From Isoetes taiwanensis (lineage: Eukaryota > Streptophyta > Lycopodiopsida > Isoetales > Isoetaceae), in the NCBI GenBank assembly GCA_021234155.1, contig JAJEKV010000807.1, forward strand, positions 23,514 through 87,513: a stretch of DNA of 64,000 nucleotides, written 5' to 3'. The first letter of the stretch is position 1, and each line of letters opens with the position of its first letter. Below are positions 21,791 to 34,059 of the stretch, one piece after another. The position numbers and the translations under genes are program-made. Under the pieces are notes generated by a model. The model was not told the origin of the DNA and did no database searches. It saw nothing but the letters and a program-made list of their open reading frames with translations.

Positions 21791-24639
21791 CACTACCACC
21801 CCAAAACTAGGTCCAATAGTTTCAATTGGGGCACCCACTGATTCGACCGACTGGTTCGGTTTCCATATAGGGGTATTGGCCGATCATTAATCGCTCCTGT
21901 TAACACCTGCATTAATATCTCGGCCTCCCTTATTTGCAAATAGAAACCTAAGGTTGCATTACGACAAAGGCAAGAAATGTAAGCAGAAGCAGATGAAATC
22001 GGATATCGGGAAAAGGGTTGTCAGGTGATTTGGTGATGCCGCCAACAGAGTGTTTCTTTGTTCTATTTTATGGTGAAAATCTTCATCTCTTAAGAACCGC
22101 AGCCATGGCCATAACTTTCTTGAGCATCCTAGCCTTGCCAGAAAGCATAGCCATAGCAGAACGAAATGGGTCTAGATATGGCAGCTATAGCTTCAGGCGA
22201 CTGAGCTATGGTGGAAAAGAGGCAGATGTCAAAGTTTTGTCTTGATTCACCATCTGCAGTGGTCCTGTTTGCATCTCACAAATTACCTGTGGGAGCCCAT
22301 ACATGCCATGCTTTTCTACAGTTGCAGGATTATGTAAATTCGGCCTCTCCAGGCAAACCATAAGACCCAGCGAGTATCCATAGTACAGGCAACTAACCCT
22401 GCACGAATCTAAAACTTCAAGCAATTAAAATATTACCCAACTCTTTTGCAAGAGCTCGAATTAGAGATAACAAGAATTAGATAGAGCATGATTACAGAAC
22501 CTCTTTTTGTGAAATGCTAGGAACACAGCAGATACGCACTTGAATCAAACAAAAGAATTCCATGATCCATTCAAACGCCTTGTATTTCGCTTCTATGCAT
22601 ACCCGCCACATAGCTACTCCGACCATATAGCTGTAAATCCGGTCTGCATATCCACAAATCCGTCACTACTCCACCGCCCTTGCTCTGTTGTAGACAAAAA
22701 CATACCCAAAAATGCTGCCGCCATAGCCACTCACGAAGATCAAGAATATGAATGAAGAGAATCGAGAAACAGAAGGGAAAGAGGAGGGGAGAGAAGGCAC
22801 AGAACATGGCGGCAAGGCAAAAACAAAATGGCGGGGATTTTGATCTTGCCCCCTATTCTCGGCCGTGCAAAATCAAAATGGTGGGGATCACGATTTGCCC
22901 CTTTAATCTCAGCCGTTACTTTCAGAGCCAATAAGGTGAAAGGATGAGGATCTCAATCTGAGCCATTTATCCCATATTCACCCCAGCCGTTGAATACAAT
23001 ATTGCTTTATCACAAGTGAAAATTATTATTTTCAATTCCTCACCATATATTTTATTTATCTGCTCCTTTTTACTCAATATATACTGATAGGCTTTGAAAT
23101 ATTGGCAATGCTTTGTTGTTGCGACATCATCATCTATCTAAAGCCTATAGGTCATTAGCAAGGTCTATCTAAAGACCCCAACCAAAGGTTGAATGACCCA
23201 CCCAACTGGGAAAGATGTCGCCCTTCGTTTGCAGTTACCGGAGATAGACATGATTAGAAGGGATGCAGGGAGATAGAAGCGACCCAAAACAACACAATGC
23301 GGGGATCAATCTTGGATGTTAATAGCGGTCGTTAAACTAAGGCCAAATGGATCGTCAAATTTCATCTAAAATATATTGTTCAATCAAATGTTATAACTAA
23401 AATTGTAATAGCGCCTAGAAAAACACTATCTGACGATTAGGCTGATGCAATATCTGGCGAATAGTCTGACGCAAAATCTGATGATATATGAGTAATTTTC
23501 TGACGATTATTCTGACGCAAATTCTGACGCTGAACCTGACACAAATTCTGACGCAAATTCTGACGCTTAACCTGACGAAGGCTTCTGACGATTTATGTGA
23601 CGATATGTCTGACGTAGTATCGTCAGGAAAAGCATCAAAATAGTAATCGTCGATGCGTTAATTCGGCTTTATACGTCGGGCAAAAATCTCTCTAGAAGCG
23701 ATCGGCGATTTTTTTCGACAAAAATGCTCATTCTCTTGTAGTGGTTGGATCTAACCATTGAAGTTATTTTTCGCGAATGTAAAACAATACGATACATTCC
23801 CAAAGTTGAGCAACAAACAATATTCTAGGTGGTGGTGCTTTGCTTAAGAAATAGCCTCAAAAAACCATACTTCCTTAAGAAATAGCTGCGTAAAAACGAC
23901 GCCGCCGTAAAACCACACTACGTAAAAACAGCCACTTAAAAACTACACCTACTTAAAAACCATACCTCAAAAAACCATACTTACTTTAAAAAATAGCTAC
24001 ATAAAAACTATACCTAGTTATATAAACCACACCAAAAAAAATCATATTTCCTTAAAAATAGCTTCTTAAATACTACACCTAGTTATAAACTACACCACTT
24101 CAGAAAACCATACTTCATTAAAAAAAAGACCACTTAAAAAACTACACCGCTTATAAACCACACTTCAAAAACCGTACTTCTAAAAAAAAAACAGCTATTT
24201 AAAAACTACACCCACTTATAAACGACACCTCAAAAAACAACACCTCGATTAAAAAAATCATACCACTTCAGAAAACCATGCTTCCTTAAAAAACAACCAA
24301 TACCTCCTTATAAACCACAGTTCAAAAAACTATACTTCCATAAAAAAAACGACTACTTAAAAACTACACCTAGTTATAAACTACACCTCAAAAACAACAC
24401 CTTCTTAAAACAACACCCCCCTCAAAAAAATAAGCAACACTTCTTTTAAAAAAAAATGACACCTCAAAAAAAAGACCACACCTTCAAAAAAAAAAACTAT
24501 AGCTCCATAAAAAAAACTACTTTGCCTCCTTAATAAACCACATCTCCACATAACCACATGTAAATTTTTTGGAACAACGACATGTGGTCTTTTTGTTACT
24601 GTTGTTTTTAGGTGTGGACCCAGAATTGGGGTGGTAGTG
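21791..24639. mobile_element. CACTA-like non-autonomous piece (A2)
   Basis: The left end CACTACCACCCCAAAACTAG and right end GGGGTGGTAGTG form an inverted repeat of about 24 bp. The right 1.3 kb (23350-24639) is collinear with the right end of A1, including the CTGACG cluster (23410-23730) and the ACTACACC subterminal repeats. The 3-bp flanks TTT and ACA do not match each other, while ACA matches the left flank of A1. So this may be an internal part of a 24.6-kb composite rather than a separate insertion. Confidence 0.55.
22200..22930 (-). other. Possible captured gene fragment in A2
   Basis: Read on the minus strand, this stretch begins with a moderately GC-rich promoter-like area and ATG codons near 22807 and 22716. 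It has a short open frame at 22424-22206 with ATVEKHGMYGLPQ just before CCCACAG/GTAATT, an exon-donor look. I do not recognise the protein. Gene-fragment capture is common in CACTA elements, but nothing here proves function. Confidence 0.3.
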
Positions 24640-25155
24640 ACATTGACAGTGTTGGCTTTCTAGCCCATCACATTCGATGGGCATCCTTTGTTCCCACCAT
24701 CAAGTGGTGTGTCAAATCAATCTTTTGCAACCATGTCTTCATGAAATTTCCTCGCAAAGAATCCCGCTATGGATGCCGCAAAAGCCAAGCGCAATGAGTG
24801 CAATAATTCTTTTTGCATATGATGACCTCCGAACTCTTGCTTTCCTAAGCCGGGGAAGAAGAAGGCAAATCAATACCGTTGCAAATGTCACGGAAAATTT
24901 ATATTCTGGATCGTCCGAATATTGGCACGAAAGGAGAGATCCAAAATCGAACTAAGATTTTTGCCTGTGGGCTCTTGAAGTCGACCTTTCAAAATATAGC
25001 CACCTAGGAATCGGGCGTTGTCCGACAATTCTACCCGATTCGTAATAACCGCAATGAAAACTTTTCTAAAGCATCTCAAGCCGCGGGATTAATTTAACGG
25101 CTAAGATCTTGCGCACAGATTATCCCAAAACTCCTTTATTACTATATATAGATAG
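24640..25155. other. Spacer, nothing recognised
   Basis: It lies between the CACTA end and the isolated array-segment copy. Open frames are short (62-92 codons), overlap on both strands and carry no motif I know. Confidence 0.35.
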
Positions 25156-25207
25156 ATGATCCGTTGTTCTATTACATTTGGCCCTATGCCATGGAACAAT
25201 GCAATTT

Positions 25208-25899
25208 CTATGCCACTAGCAAAGGCCGCATCCTTCTTGCCCTCCTCTCCTCGCGTTCGTATTCGCTCTGCTTCACATCCCATCCTCCTCTCTGGATCTT
25301 GGCGTTCACCTCTTCTAGTGTCCCTTTCCACTTCGACTTTCAAAGTCCCTAATCTTTGGCTCCTCTCCATTCCCTCCTGCCATCTCTCTCCCCGGCACTA
25401 GCTCCTCTCCATCCTCTCTGGTCATTTTCTCTCTGCGCTTTGGTGTCGACAATCATGTCATAACCCAAATGCTCCCCACGTTCCCTATCTTCCCTTCTTG
25501 AGAGCTGATCAATCTCATAGTGCTCCTCTATCTTCTCTTCGTGGCAAAACATCAAGATTGTCTTCTTGCCTCCCATGTTCATATCTTCTCCTCGTCTCCA
25601 TTGCATCTCCAAAATGTTTCTCGCCTCGTTGGCTCTCCCTGGATGCGATTGAACCAAACTCTCGAGATCAGTGCCCTCCTCGGTTTGTTCGCGTGCGGGG
25701 ATTCCCTCGGCGAGGGGCGAGACCTTTCCAGACACACCAACGACGAGTCAGACTCTAATGCCTCGCGGCCTCTCAATACCAACACATCGGAAGAAGAAAC
25801 TGGAACCAAGAGGGTGGCGAACATGGCTGCAAGCAATGCGAGAAACAATGCCATCTGACTCATCTTGTCGCTACCAAGCACGTCATGGCAATAGGCCAT
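25208..25899 (-). pseudogene. Isolated copy of the array secreted-protein gene, broken
   Basis: From 25156 to 25983 this segment matches the array at 42230-43095 and its counterparts, without the other half of the 1.75-kb unit. The minus-strand frame starts at 25899 with MAYCHDVLGSDKMSQMALF, has the same hydrophobic leader, then loses the charged-protein frame after about codon 60 through small indels. An 18-bp stretch present in the array copies near 42640 is also missing. It lies 15-16 kb upstream of the array and is more diverged than the units are from one another. Confidence 0.7.
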
Positions 25900-25983
25900 T
25901 ATATGGACACCAATTGCGGTTTAGATTAGCATGCAAATGATGATGCTCACATAGGTATACCATGCAAGTGTGCACCATGCACT

Positions 25984-27540
25984 CGAGCATCCACACACAA
26001 GGCTCCCAAAAGTAAACTACTATATTTAACTACTACTAATTCATCCAAAAACCATGATATATGCAGTTTTTTATACACGAATTTATTTGATAGAAGAAAA
26101 CCACATGTCATAGTGGTTTGTTGAAAAAATAATCTTGGTTCGTTACATGATTATTTATGCTGGTTTTTAATGTTATAATGGCTTGTTAAAACTAGTGATG
26201 GTTTATGTGATAGTTTTATGTATACTATATTAATTCATTAAAACTAGTAACGGTTTGGTAAAATCACTTTATAATCATGGCATGGTTTGGCGGCTAGTTC
26301 TATTATGTCCATCTTAAGGGATATGACATGGTTATGTATTGCCACATGGATTTGGTGACATAATTGATTTATTGTGTGGTATAGGTGGAATGAATAATAA
26401 GTAGTCCCATAACAACTCACTGAGTTGATTGTTGATTGCACCTCATAGTGAGGACTCAACCAAAATTATTTTCAACCTTAGCACCTCTTTATGCCTCTCT
26501 CAACTTAATCATTCTTCTTTTGTATTGTATTATATCCTACTCATTCTCATATGCCACTTCATCAAGAAATTATGTATAATATTCACAATGTACATTCTCC
26601 ATTTTTATCATTTTTGGGTTGCGCGAAGGGCATACCCTAGAAATGGTTGTGAGGGCCTAGAATATCTGCAGAGTATTATGAATAGACGGAATAGATTGTC
26701 AGACAAGCTGGAAGATCTACAGAATATGTTAAATGAACGTACTGAGATAAGAGCTGGAAGATCTACAGAAAAAAGATATCGTTTCTGCATTACCTTCTAT
26801 ATTGAGTTGCATCAAATATCCTCTGAAGACGCAGACTTCATGGCTTCAATCGAGTGGATCCATTCTGGCTACTATAGGCATAAAAAAACTTCCCCTTTTC
26901 CATTTATTACAGGCTTCTAGTTCCGGATTTCTCCCTCAACACAGAAATGATTTGTAAGTATAGTGTGGCCTGTGCAGAAAGCGGCAAGTGCAGATAACTA
27001 AAAGCAAAGCAGCGACAATGCGTTGATTTGAGAAAGGGTCTTTGACTTCAACTTGCTGCAGATAAGAACTCAACTTGTAGATGATTGATTCGACAGACCA
27101 GAGGAAGACTCTGCATATAATCGGGAGATTCTAGAAGCAAGGCAATCTATAAGATAAAGCGGAGAAGAGAAGATAATAACTGGTTTATCCTGGGTTCAAA
27201 TTCCATATTCTAAGGCTTTGAATTTTATCATTCAGCCTTGAATCTTTTTGGCAAAGGACGTCATTGCTAATCCAAATCTGTTAATCGATCATCAGGGAAT
27301 TGCCTTTTGACATCAAATGACGTTTTCCTTCGTTTCAACGAATAGAAGGAAAACGAGGTTCTAGAAATACGGAGGCAGTTGGCAGTTAGCGGTTAGTTAG
27401 TTCTTTGCCCTATTTATGTGCTTTTCCGTCATGTTCTCGCTCACCAGCTCTCTTGGTGCATCTCCTTTCCGCTTCTTCCTTCTCCCTACGGTTTGGCCCA
27501 CCCCCCCACCCTTTGCAAACTAACACTTTGTTGGAGGCCT
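25984..27540. other. AT-rich spacer with one unrecognised open frame
   Basis: 25984-26420 is AT-rich, with variants of TGGTTTGTTAAAACTAG. A 163-codon plus-strand frame at 26429-26920 has a leucine/isoleucine-rich first half, then a more protein-like part (EGLEYLQSIMNRRNRLSDKL) with a local reuse of GCTGGAAGATCTACAGA. It may be a captured or host exon; no family is recognised. 26930-27540 shows nothing further. Confidence 0.3.
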
Positions 27541-27690
27541 TGTGCCTAGTTTGAGGCCTAGTTCCTGGTTGGGACCTTTGTGCCTGGTTGAGGCCGGTGT
27601 GCCTTGTTGGGGCCTTTGTGCCTGGTTGAGGCCGGTGTACCTAGTGGAAGGCTTGGTGCCTAGTTGGAAGCCTTGGCTGGATGGCCTTGG
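27541..27690 (+). repeat. GCCTGGTTGAGGCC short repeats
   Basis: A 38-bp period is exact over about 25 bp (CCTTTGTGCCTGGTTGAGGC at 27575 and 27613) and is surrounded by looser TTGTGCCTAGTT variants. Confidence 0.75.
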
Positions 27691-28550
27691 TGGCCTTTGG
27701 TTTGTCTTTTTGTGTATGCAGGGTTTAGCGTGGCTGTTTGGAGGAGGGCTTGGGATTCAGAGCACAAGATGAAGATCAATAGAGAAGACAATTCAAACAT
27801 GTTTCGTCTTTGGCAATTTCTTTGGTGTAATGTATTTTCACCCAATAAGGCTAGTCAGCATGAGGGTACAAGATCTATTATGTTTTTGGACCTAGCATCG
27901 GTTAGTGATCCCATTATTGTCAGGGTTTTTCCTCGAAAACCCGAAAGGGCGAGGTTTTTTAATCCCGGCCATAATGGTTTCACTAGCTTGCTATCTGTAT
28001 GTACTTGTTTTGGTTATGAAGGAGATGCCCACGAGCATCCCATTACCCGTAGTATTTCTAGAAACTGGTGAAAATGGTCGGAATCTGATCATAATAGAGA
28101 AGAGACAATACTTGCGTAAAGTACAAAAAGGGTATTTTGATTTACCCTAAATATTAAGGCATTTTTACAATTAGAGAGGGGCAATTTTATAATTTTCCCT
28201 TAAAAAAAAATGCAGGCAATTGGTTTTCGAAATTGGGGTTAGGGTTCAAGACGGCAAATGATTTTCGAACTGGGTTTAGGGTTCAGAACAGCATGGCGCC
28301 GGAGATAGGCCGTGAACAGTCTTGATGCAATGGCGGATCCTCACCCACCACCGGTATGTTGTATTTGGTTGGAATCTGCTAATTAGGTTGCTCGTCTTTG
28401 GGGCACATGCAAGGAGCAGAGCAAGGTTTGGCAGTCCCACTCTTGGAATGGTTACAAATGCAACGAAGTGCAATCAAGCTCCCAAGTGATTACGTTCCAA
28501 CGAATGAGACAAGGATGGAGATCTGATGCCTGCAGGAGATTATCCTTGGG
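27691..28550 (+). other. Possible host transcript 5' part, unidentified
   Basis: I see no recognisable protein. At 28321-28346 an ATG frame (MADPHPPP) runs into GTATGT. Further on, an open stretch ends near 28550 at TTGGG/GTAAGTTG, a good plant donor. Past the transposon that follows, TTTGCAG/GGTATT at about 37096 could be the matching acceptor. The reading looks like untranslated or non-coding exons. Confidence 0.3.
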
Positions 28551-28763
28551 GTAAGTTGATAATCTCATCACACTCACCCCGGTTTTTGGTCCACTGTTGA
28601 AAACATCAGTTTTGGTAGGTCTACATGTCCTGTTTTCAAAGAATCCTACATGTGGATTCGTGGAGGTATGGTTTTGTTCGATAATGGTGTTCTTTTTTCA
28701 GTGGACTAAAACATCCACTGTTGTTTTGTAGTTTCTTCTATTGTGACATGTCATTTTATAATA

Positions 28764-29100
28764 CAATCCACTGTAGGAAAGAATACATGAATTACGACAT
28801 GTGTAATACTTCTATTATCACATGTCTTTATAGAAGTAGGAAAGAATACTTGATTATCTACATGTCGTATGCTTCCATGTCACATGTCTTTATAGTAGTA
28901 GGACAGAGTACTTTATTTGCTAAGGCATTGTAGGAAAGAATACATGAATTACGACATGTGTCATACTTATATTGTCACATGTCTTTATAGAAGTAGGAAA
29001 GAATACTTGATTTCTACATGTCCTATCCTTCCATATCACGGGTCTTTATAGTGGTAGGTAGATAGAGTACTTGATTTGCTACATGTGCACGATTTGTTTT
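28764..29100 (+). repeat. ~165-bp subterminal direct repeat of A3
   Basis: Two copies (about 28764-28927 and 28928-29095) share AGGAAAGAATACATGAATTA, CACATGTCTTTATAGAAGTA and GTACTT(T/G)ATTTGCTA. Confidence 0.75.
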
Positions 29101-29199
29101 GACGTGCACGATCACATGTCCTTATACTAGTATTCCATGTAAGACAAGTTACTTCAACTACTTCAATTACTTAACACCTATTTTTTGCATAACAAAACC

Positions 29200-29660
29200 A
29201 TCAAGAATTTGATTTTGTATTCCTTGAGAGAGTGCAGGGACCGCTGCAACAAATCCCTAAGCATTAATGTCATAGGACATTTAAAATCCTAACAATATCC
29301 TAACATTTTGATATTGTTAGAGAAAGACCATTAAACCACGCCCATAATAAAACCATTAAGAATTGTGAGATGTATTTTTTATGGAGGATAGGACCATTGC
29401 AACAAATCCCCAAGCATTAAAATGGCAAGACCATGCAATATCCTAACATTATTCCCCATTTTGGATATCGTTAGTGGAACACCATTAAAACCGATTCCTA
29501 CATCTTGGTATAATTTAGACCATTAAGAATTTGAGATGTAATTGTTTATGGGGAATAGGACCATTGCAACAAATCCCCAAGCATTATAAAATGGCAAGAC
29601 TATGCAATATCCTAACATTATCCCCCATTTTGGATATCATTAGTGGAACACCATTAAACC
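29200..29660 (+). repeat. Threefold ~155-bp repeat in A3
   Basis: Three diverged units contain ACCATTAAGAATT, GCAACAAATCCCCAAGCATT and ATCCTAACATTA. No coding signal is seen. Confidence 0.75.
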
Positions 29661-29849
29661 ATCCCTACATCTAGTTGGTACTAAGGTTCGCTATAGACAA
29701 TCCAATAGTTATCCACGCCATCCAATGGTTTTAATTGTATCTAATTTATCTTATCTAATGGTTCTTTCTAAGAATGCAATGGTTCTTTTGAAAACAAGAT
29801 AACTTATTGCACTTAGATTTGCACTAAGAACATATCAAACCGCAAAAGT

Positions 29850-30350
29850 GTCCGCAAAAGTGCGTAGAAACCCAAGTGTTTTGTTGTTCTGGGCAAGAAA
29901 AAGACTCGAATGGAGATTTGACTTGCCATATTGTCCTAAACAAATAAATTACCCTAGGGACCAAGCTACACGGCCATTTTTGCAACAAAAAGAAACACAA
30001 ACCCTCTACATGGCAGATTCTCGCGACCTCCGCTAAGGCCAATTCACTACGAACGTGTTGGGCATGAGCTACTTTGGCGCTGGCCCCGAGCAGGGGGTGG
30101 TCTTCCGCCCACGAAACTTGGTCTCCGTGGTAATGTCGATGTTTCGAAGTCCGTTAGCGTAGTCGATCCACAGTTCCGAGGTAGGAGAGTTGCCCGTCCG
30201 CGTGGCCAAGGACCTTCCGAGAGGACCTTTGGGTCGAATCGCTTCGAAGGTTTTTAGGGCTCCGCCTTCCTCGCATCAACGCCCTCCCCACTACCTCATG
30301 ACATTATGCAAGCTCCGGTCCAATCGGCTGGTATATTCCAAAACATAAAC
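29850..30350 (+). repeat. Module M, partial copy in A3
   Basis: Shares GAAACCCAAGTGTTTTGTTG, TTACCCTAGGGACCAAG and ATGAGCTACTTTGGCGC with 4320-4800. The left third of the module is missing. Confidence 0.7.
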
Positions 30351-30810
30351 CCTATGCCTTGCCGTGTTATTGTAGGGTTTACGTTATGGAGGTCGGGCTT
30401 TGGTCCGCTGCACTTGGGACATGGTCGAGCAAGCCGCGTTTGAAAAACACGAGGCAAGAGAAATTGCAAGAATGGGGTTTGGATTTATTCTCCTCCTAGT
30501 TTTAAAATTAAAAATGTAGAGCGCCTTATGCATTTAGCAAAATTGTTTGGGGTCACTCGGATTGGCTTAATAGATCGAAACTGTTATTTCAGTTCTCATG
30601 GCTCCCCATGCATGTTTAGAAATGGTCCACCTAGTTATCAAAGAAGTCGACCCGCGTTTTGGCCTCCAAAACGTAAACCCCGCGTTGCTAGGTTATTGTA
30701 GGGTTTACATTATGGAGGTCGAAGTTTTATTGAGTTGCACTTGAGACATGGTCTAGAAGCCGCAGCTTGAAAACAAGAAGCAATAGAACCCATTTAAATG
30801 GGGTTTGGAT
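30350..30810 (-). repeat. Module N copies in A3
   Basis: GGGTTTACGTTATGGAGGTC and TTGTTTGGG segments match the 6420-7400 tandem repeat in reverse complement. Confidence 0.65.
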
Positions 30811-30819
30811 TTACCGAGG

Positions 30820-31460
30820 CAGCTTTCCTACCGGGCTCCTCCGGGAGGCCAAATGCCAATGCCTCCCTTCCCCGAGCCCGTTTCCCTATCCGGACGATTG
30901 AATTCTCCATTCAAGTAACTTGCTTCGGAAAGGGTTCAAACAAATTCAAGATCCGTCCGAGAGAACATATCAAACGCATAAAAGTGTCCCGCATGCGGCC
31001 GTGTAGAAACCCAAGTGTTTTGTCGCTCGGGCAGTACAAAAGGCTCTGAATGGAGATTTGACCGCCATATCATCCTAAAACGGCAAAAATTACCCTAGAG
31101 ACCAAGTTACACGGTCATTTTTGCAGCAAAAAAAGAAGCAACCCTCTAAATGGCAAGATTCTCGCACCCTCCGCTTAAGGCCAATTCACTACCTAACGTG
31201 TTGGACATGAGCTACTTTGGCTTTCCTGGGAGCAGGGTGGTCTTCGCCCCGAAACTTGGTCTCAGTGGTAATGTCAATCAATGCGATTCGTGGTGGGAGA
31301 GTTGCCCCTCCGTGGGGCGGGGACCTTCCAGGAGAGGACATTTTGGGTCGAACCGCCTCGAAGATTTTAGGGCTCCATCTTTCCGCATCAATGCCCTCCC
31401 ACTACCTCATGACATTGTGCAAGATCCTGGTCCAACTCGCTGGGGTATGGCCTCCAAAAA
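30820..31460 (+). repeat. Module M, fuller copy in A3
   Basis: Collinear with 4130-4800, from CCGGGCTCCTCCGGGAGGCC to GCAAGATCCTGGTCC. It has an inverted partner at 32165-32850. Confidence 0.75.
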
Positions 31461-32165
31461 CGTGAAACCCTGTGCCTTGCCAGTGTTATTGTAGGGTTTA
31501 CGCTATGGAGGTCGGGCTTTGGTCCGTTGGGGACATGGTCGAGCAAAGGTAGCGCTTGAAAACACGAGGCAAAGAGAAACTGCCGCTTAATGGGGTTTGG
31601 ATTTAATCTCCTCCTAGTTTTGCAATTAAAAGTCTAGAGCCTTATGCAAGAGCAAAATTGTTTGGGATCACTCGGGTTGGCCAATAGATCGAAACTCGTT
31701 ATTTCCGAGTTCTCATGGCTCCCCATGCATGTTTAGAAATGGTTCACGAAGTTATCAAAGAATTCGACCACCCGCGTTTGGGCTCCAAAACGTAAACCCT
31801 GTGTGTTGCTAGGTTATTGTAGGGTTTACGTTATGGAGGTCGAGTTTTATTCAGTTGCACTTGAGACATGGTCGAAGTCGCAGCTTGAAAACAAGAAGCA
31901 ATAGAAACCTAATTTAAAATGGGGTTTGGATTTACCCTCCTCCCAGTGTCGCAATTAGAAGTCAAGAACACATTTTGTAGTAGCAATTTTTTTTGGAATG
32001 ATTCGGGATCGCCAATAGATCCAAACTCTGTTATTTCAGTTGCCATGGCTCCGCATACATGTTTGAAAAAGGTACACCAGGTCCCAAGTGCAACTGACCA
32101 CGTTTTGGCCTCCATAACGTAAACCCTACAATAACCTGGCAAGGCACAGGGTTTACGTTTTGGAG
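31460..32165. repeat. Module N copies flanking the centre of a palindromic arrangement
   Basis: 31460-31900 holds N in the same orientation as 30350-30810. 31910-32165 holds N in the opposite orientation, that of 6420-7400. Their meeting point near 31905 is the axis between the module M copies on either side. Confidence 0.65.
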
Positions 32166-32850
32166 GCCATACCCTAGCCAGATTGGACCAGGATCTTGCA
32201 CAATGTCATGAGGTAGTGGGAGGGCGTTGACGCCAGAAGATGGAGCCCTAAAACCTTCCAGAAGCAGTTCGACCCAAAATGTCCTCTCTGGAAGGTCCCT
32301 GGCCACGGATGGGCAACTCTCCCACCCCGGAACTATGATCTGACTCTGCCAACGAACTCAAACATCGACATTACCCAGAGACCAAGTTTCAGGGGCGTAA
32401 GACCACCCCCCCCCAGAAGCCAAAGTAGCTCATGTCCAACACGCTCATAGTGAATTGGCCTTAGCTTAAGGGTGCGTAACACCGCCATGTAGAGGGTTCA
32501 TGCTTCTTTTGCTGCAAAAAATGACCGTGTAACTTGGTCCCTAGGGTAATTTCGCTGTTTCGGACGATATGGCGAAGTCAAATCTCCATTCCGGAGCCTT
32601 TGTACTGCCCAAACGACAAAGCACGTGGCTTTCTACATGGTCGACTGCAGGACACTTTGCGGTTTGATATGTTCTCTCGGACAGATCTTGAATTTTTTTG
32701 ATACTTGAAGAGTGGATTCAAAGGTCGGATGGGAACCTGGCTCCGGGAAGGAGGCATTGGCATTTGCCCTCCCTGAGGAGCACTAGTAGGAAAGCCCCGC
32801 CCCTGCAACCTTTGTGATGTCCGCCTCCCGGGTCCGCCACCCAGGCTCCA
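32165..32850 (-). repeat. Module M, reverse copy in A3
   Basis: Reverse complement of 30820-31460, with the ATGAGCTACTTTGG segment at about 32430. It leads directly into the satellite, as the reverse copy in A1 does at 8395. Confidence 0.75.
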
Positions 32851-34035
32851 ACGTGCCACCTAGGGCTCCAACATCCACCTAGGCTCCAACATGCCACCTA
32901 GGGTTCGGTGTGCCAAGGTGGCTCAAATATGCCACCTAGGCTCCAACATGCCAATGAGGCTCCAACATGCCACCTAGGCTCCAACATGCCACGTGGGCTC
33001 CAACATGCCACCTAGCATGCCACCTAGCCTCCAACATGCCACGGAGCTCCAACATGCCACATAGGCTCCAACATGCCAAGTTGGCTCCAATGTGCCACCT
33101 AAGCTCAAGCATGCAAGGTGGCTCAAATATGCCACCTAGGCTCCAACATGCCACCAAGGCTTTAACATGCCACTTAGGGTTCCAACATGCCACCTAGGCT
33201 CCAACTTAGCATGCCACCTAGGGTTCCACCTAGGCCCAACATGCCAAGGTGGCTCCAACATGCCACCTAGGCTCAAGCGCTGCCAAGGTGGCTCAAACAT
33301 GCCACCTAGGCTCAACATGCCACGAGGCTCCAACATGCCATCTAGGCTCCAACTTGCCAACCACGCCCAACATGCCACGGGCTCCAACATGCCACCTAGC
33401 ATGCCACCAAGGCTCCAACATGCCACCAAGGCTTCAACATGCCACGAGGCTCCAACATGCCACCTAGGCTCCAACATGCCTCGTGAGCTCTCTAGCATGC
33501 CACCTAGGCTCCAACGTGCCACCCAGGGTTCCAACATGCCAAGGTGGCTCCAACATGCCACCTAGGCTCAAACATGCCACCTAGGGTCCAACATGCCATG
33601 TAGGCTCCAACATGCCAACTAGGCTCCAACATGCCACCCATCGGACATGCCATGGGCTCCAACATGCCACCTAGCATGCCACATAGGCTCCAACATTGCC
33701 ACCTAGGCTCCAACATGCCACCGAGTCCAACATGCCAAGTTGGCTCCAACGCATGCCACCTAGGTCCAACATGCCAAGGTGGCTCACAACATGCCACCTA
33801 GGTTTAAAATGCCAAGTTGGCTCAAACATGCCACCTAGGCTCCAACATGCCACCGCGGGCTCAACATGCCAAGGTGGCTCAAACATGCCACCTAGGCTCC
33901 AACATGACAAGGTGGCTCAAACATGCCACCTGGAAGCTCAACATGCCACCTAGGTCCAACATGCCAAGGTTGGCTTCAACATGCCAAGTTGGCTTCAACA
34001 TGCCACCTAGGCTCCACCATGCCATGTCACCACTT
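32840..34035 (-). repeat. GGCATGTT satellite, left arm
   Basis: About fifty tandem units of the type CTCCAACATGCCACCTAGG, with variants using AAGGTGGCTC. All are in one orientation, opposite to the block at 34060-35000. Confidence 0.85.
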
Positions 34036-34059
34036 GGAGTGCCTAGGTGAGGCAGCTCC

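Noticed and set aside
27664-28071. Overlapping 135- and 81-codon frames suspected to be organelle-derived
   Set aside because: I tried to match the peptides to small plastid photosystem and cytochrome proteins and found no convincing match.
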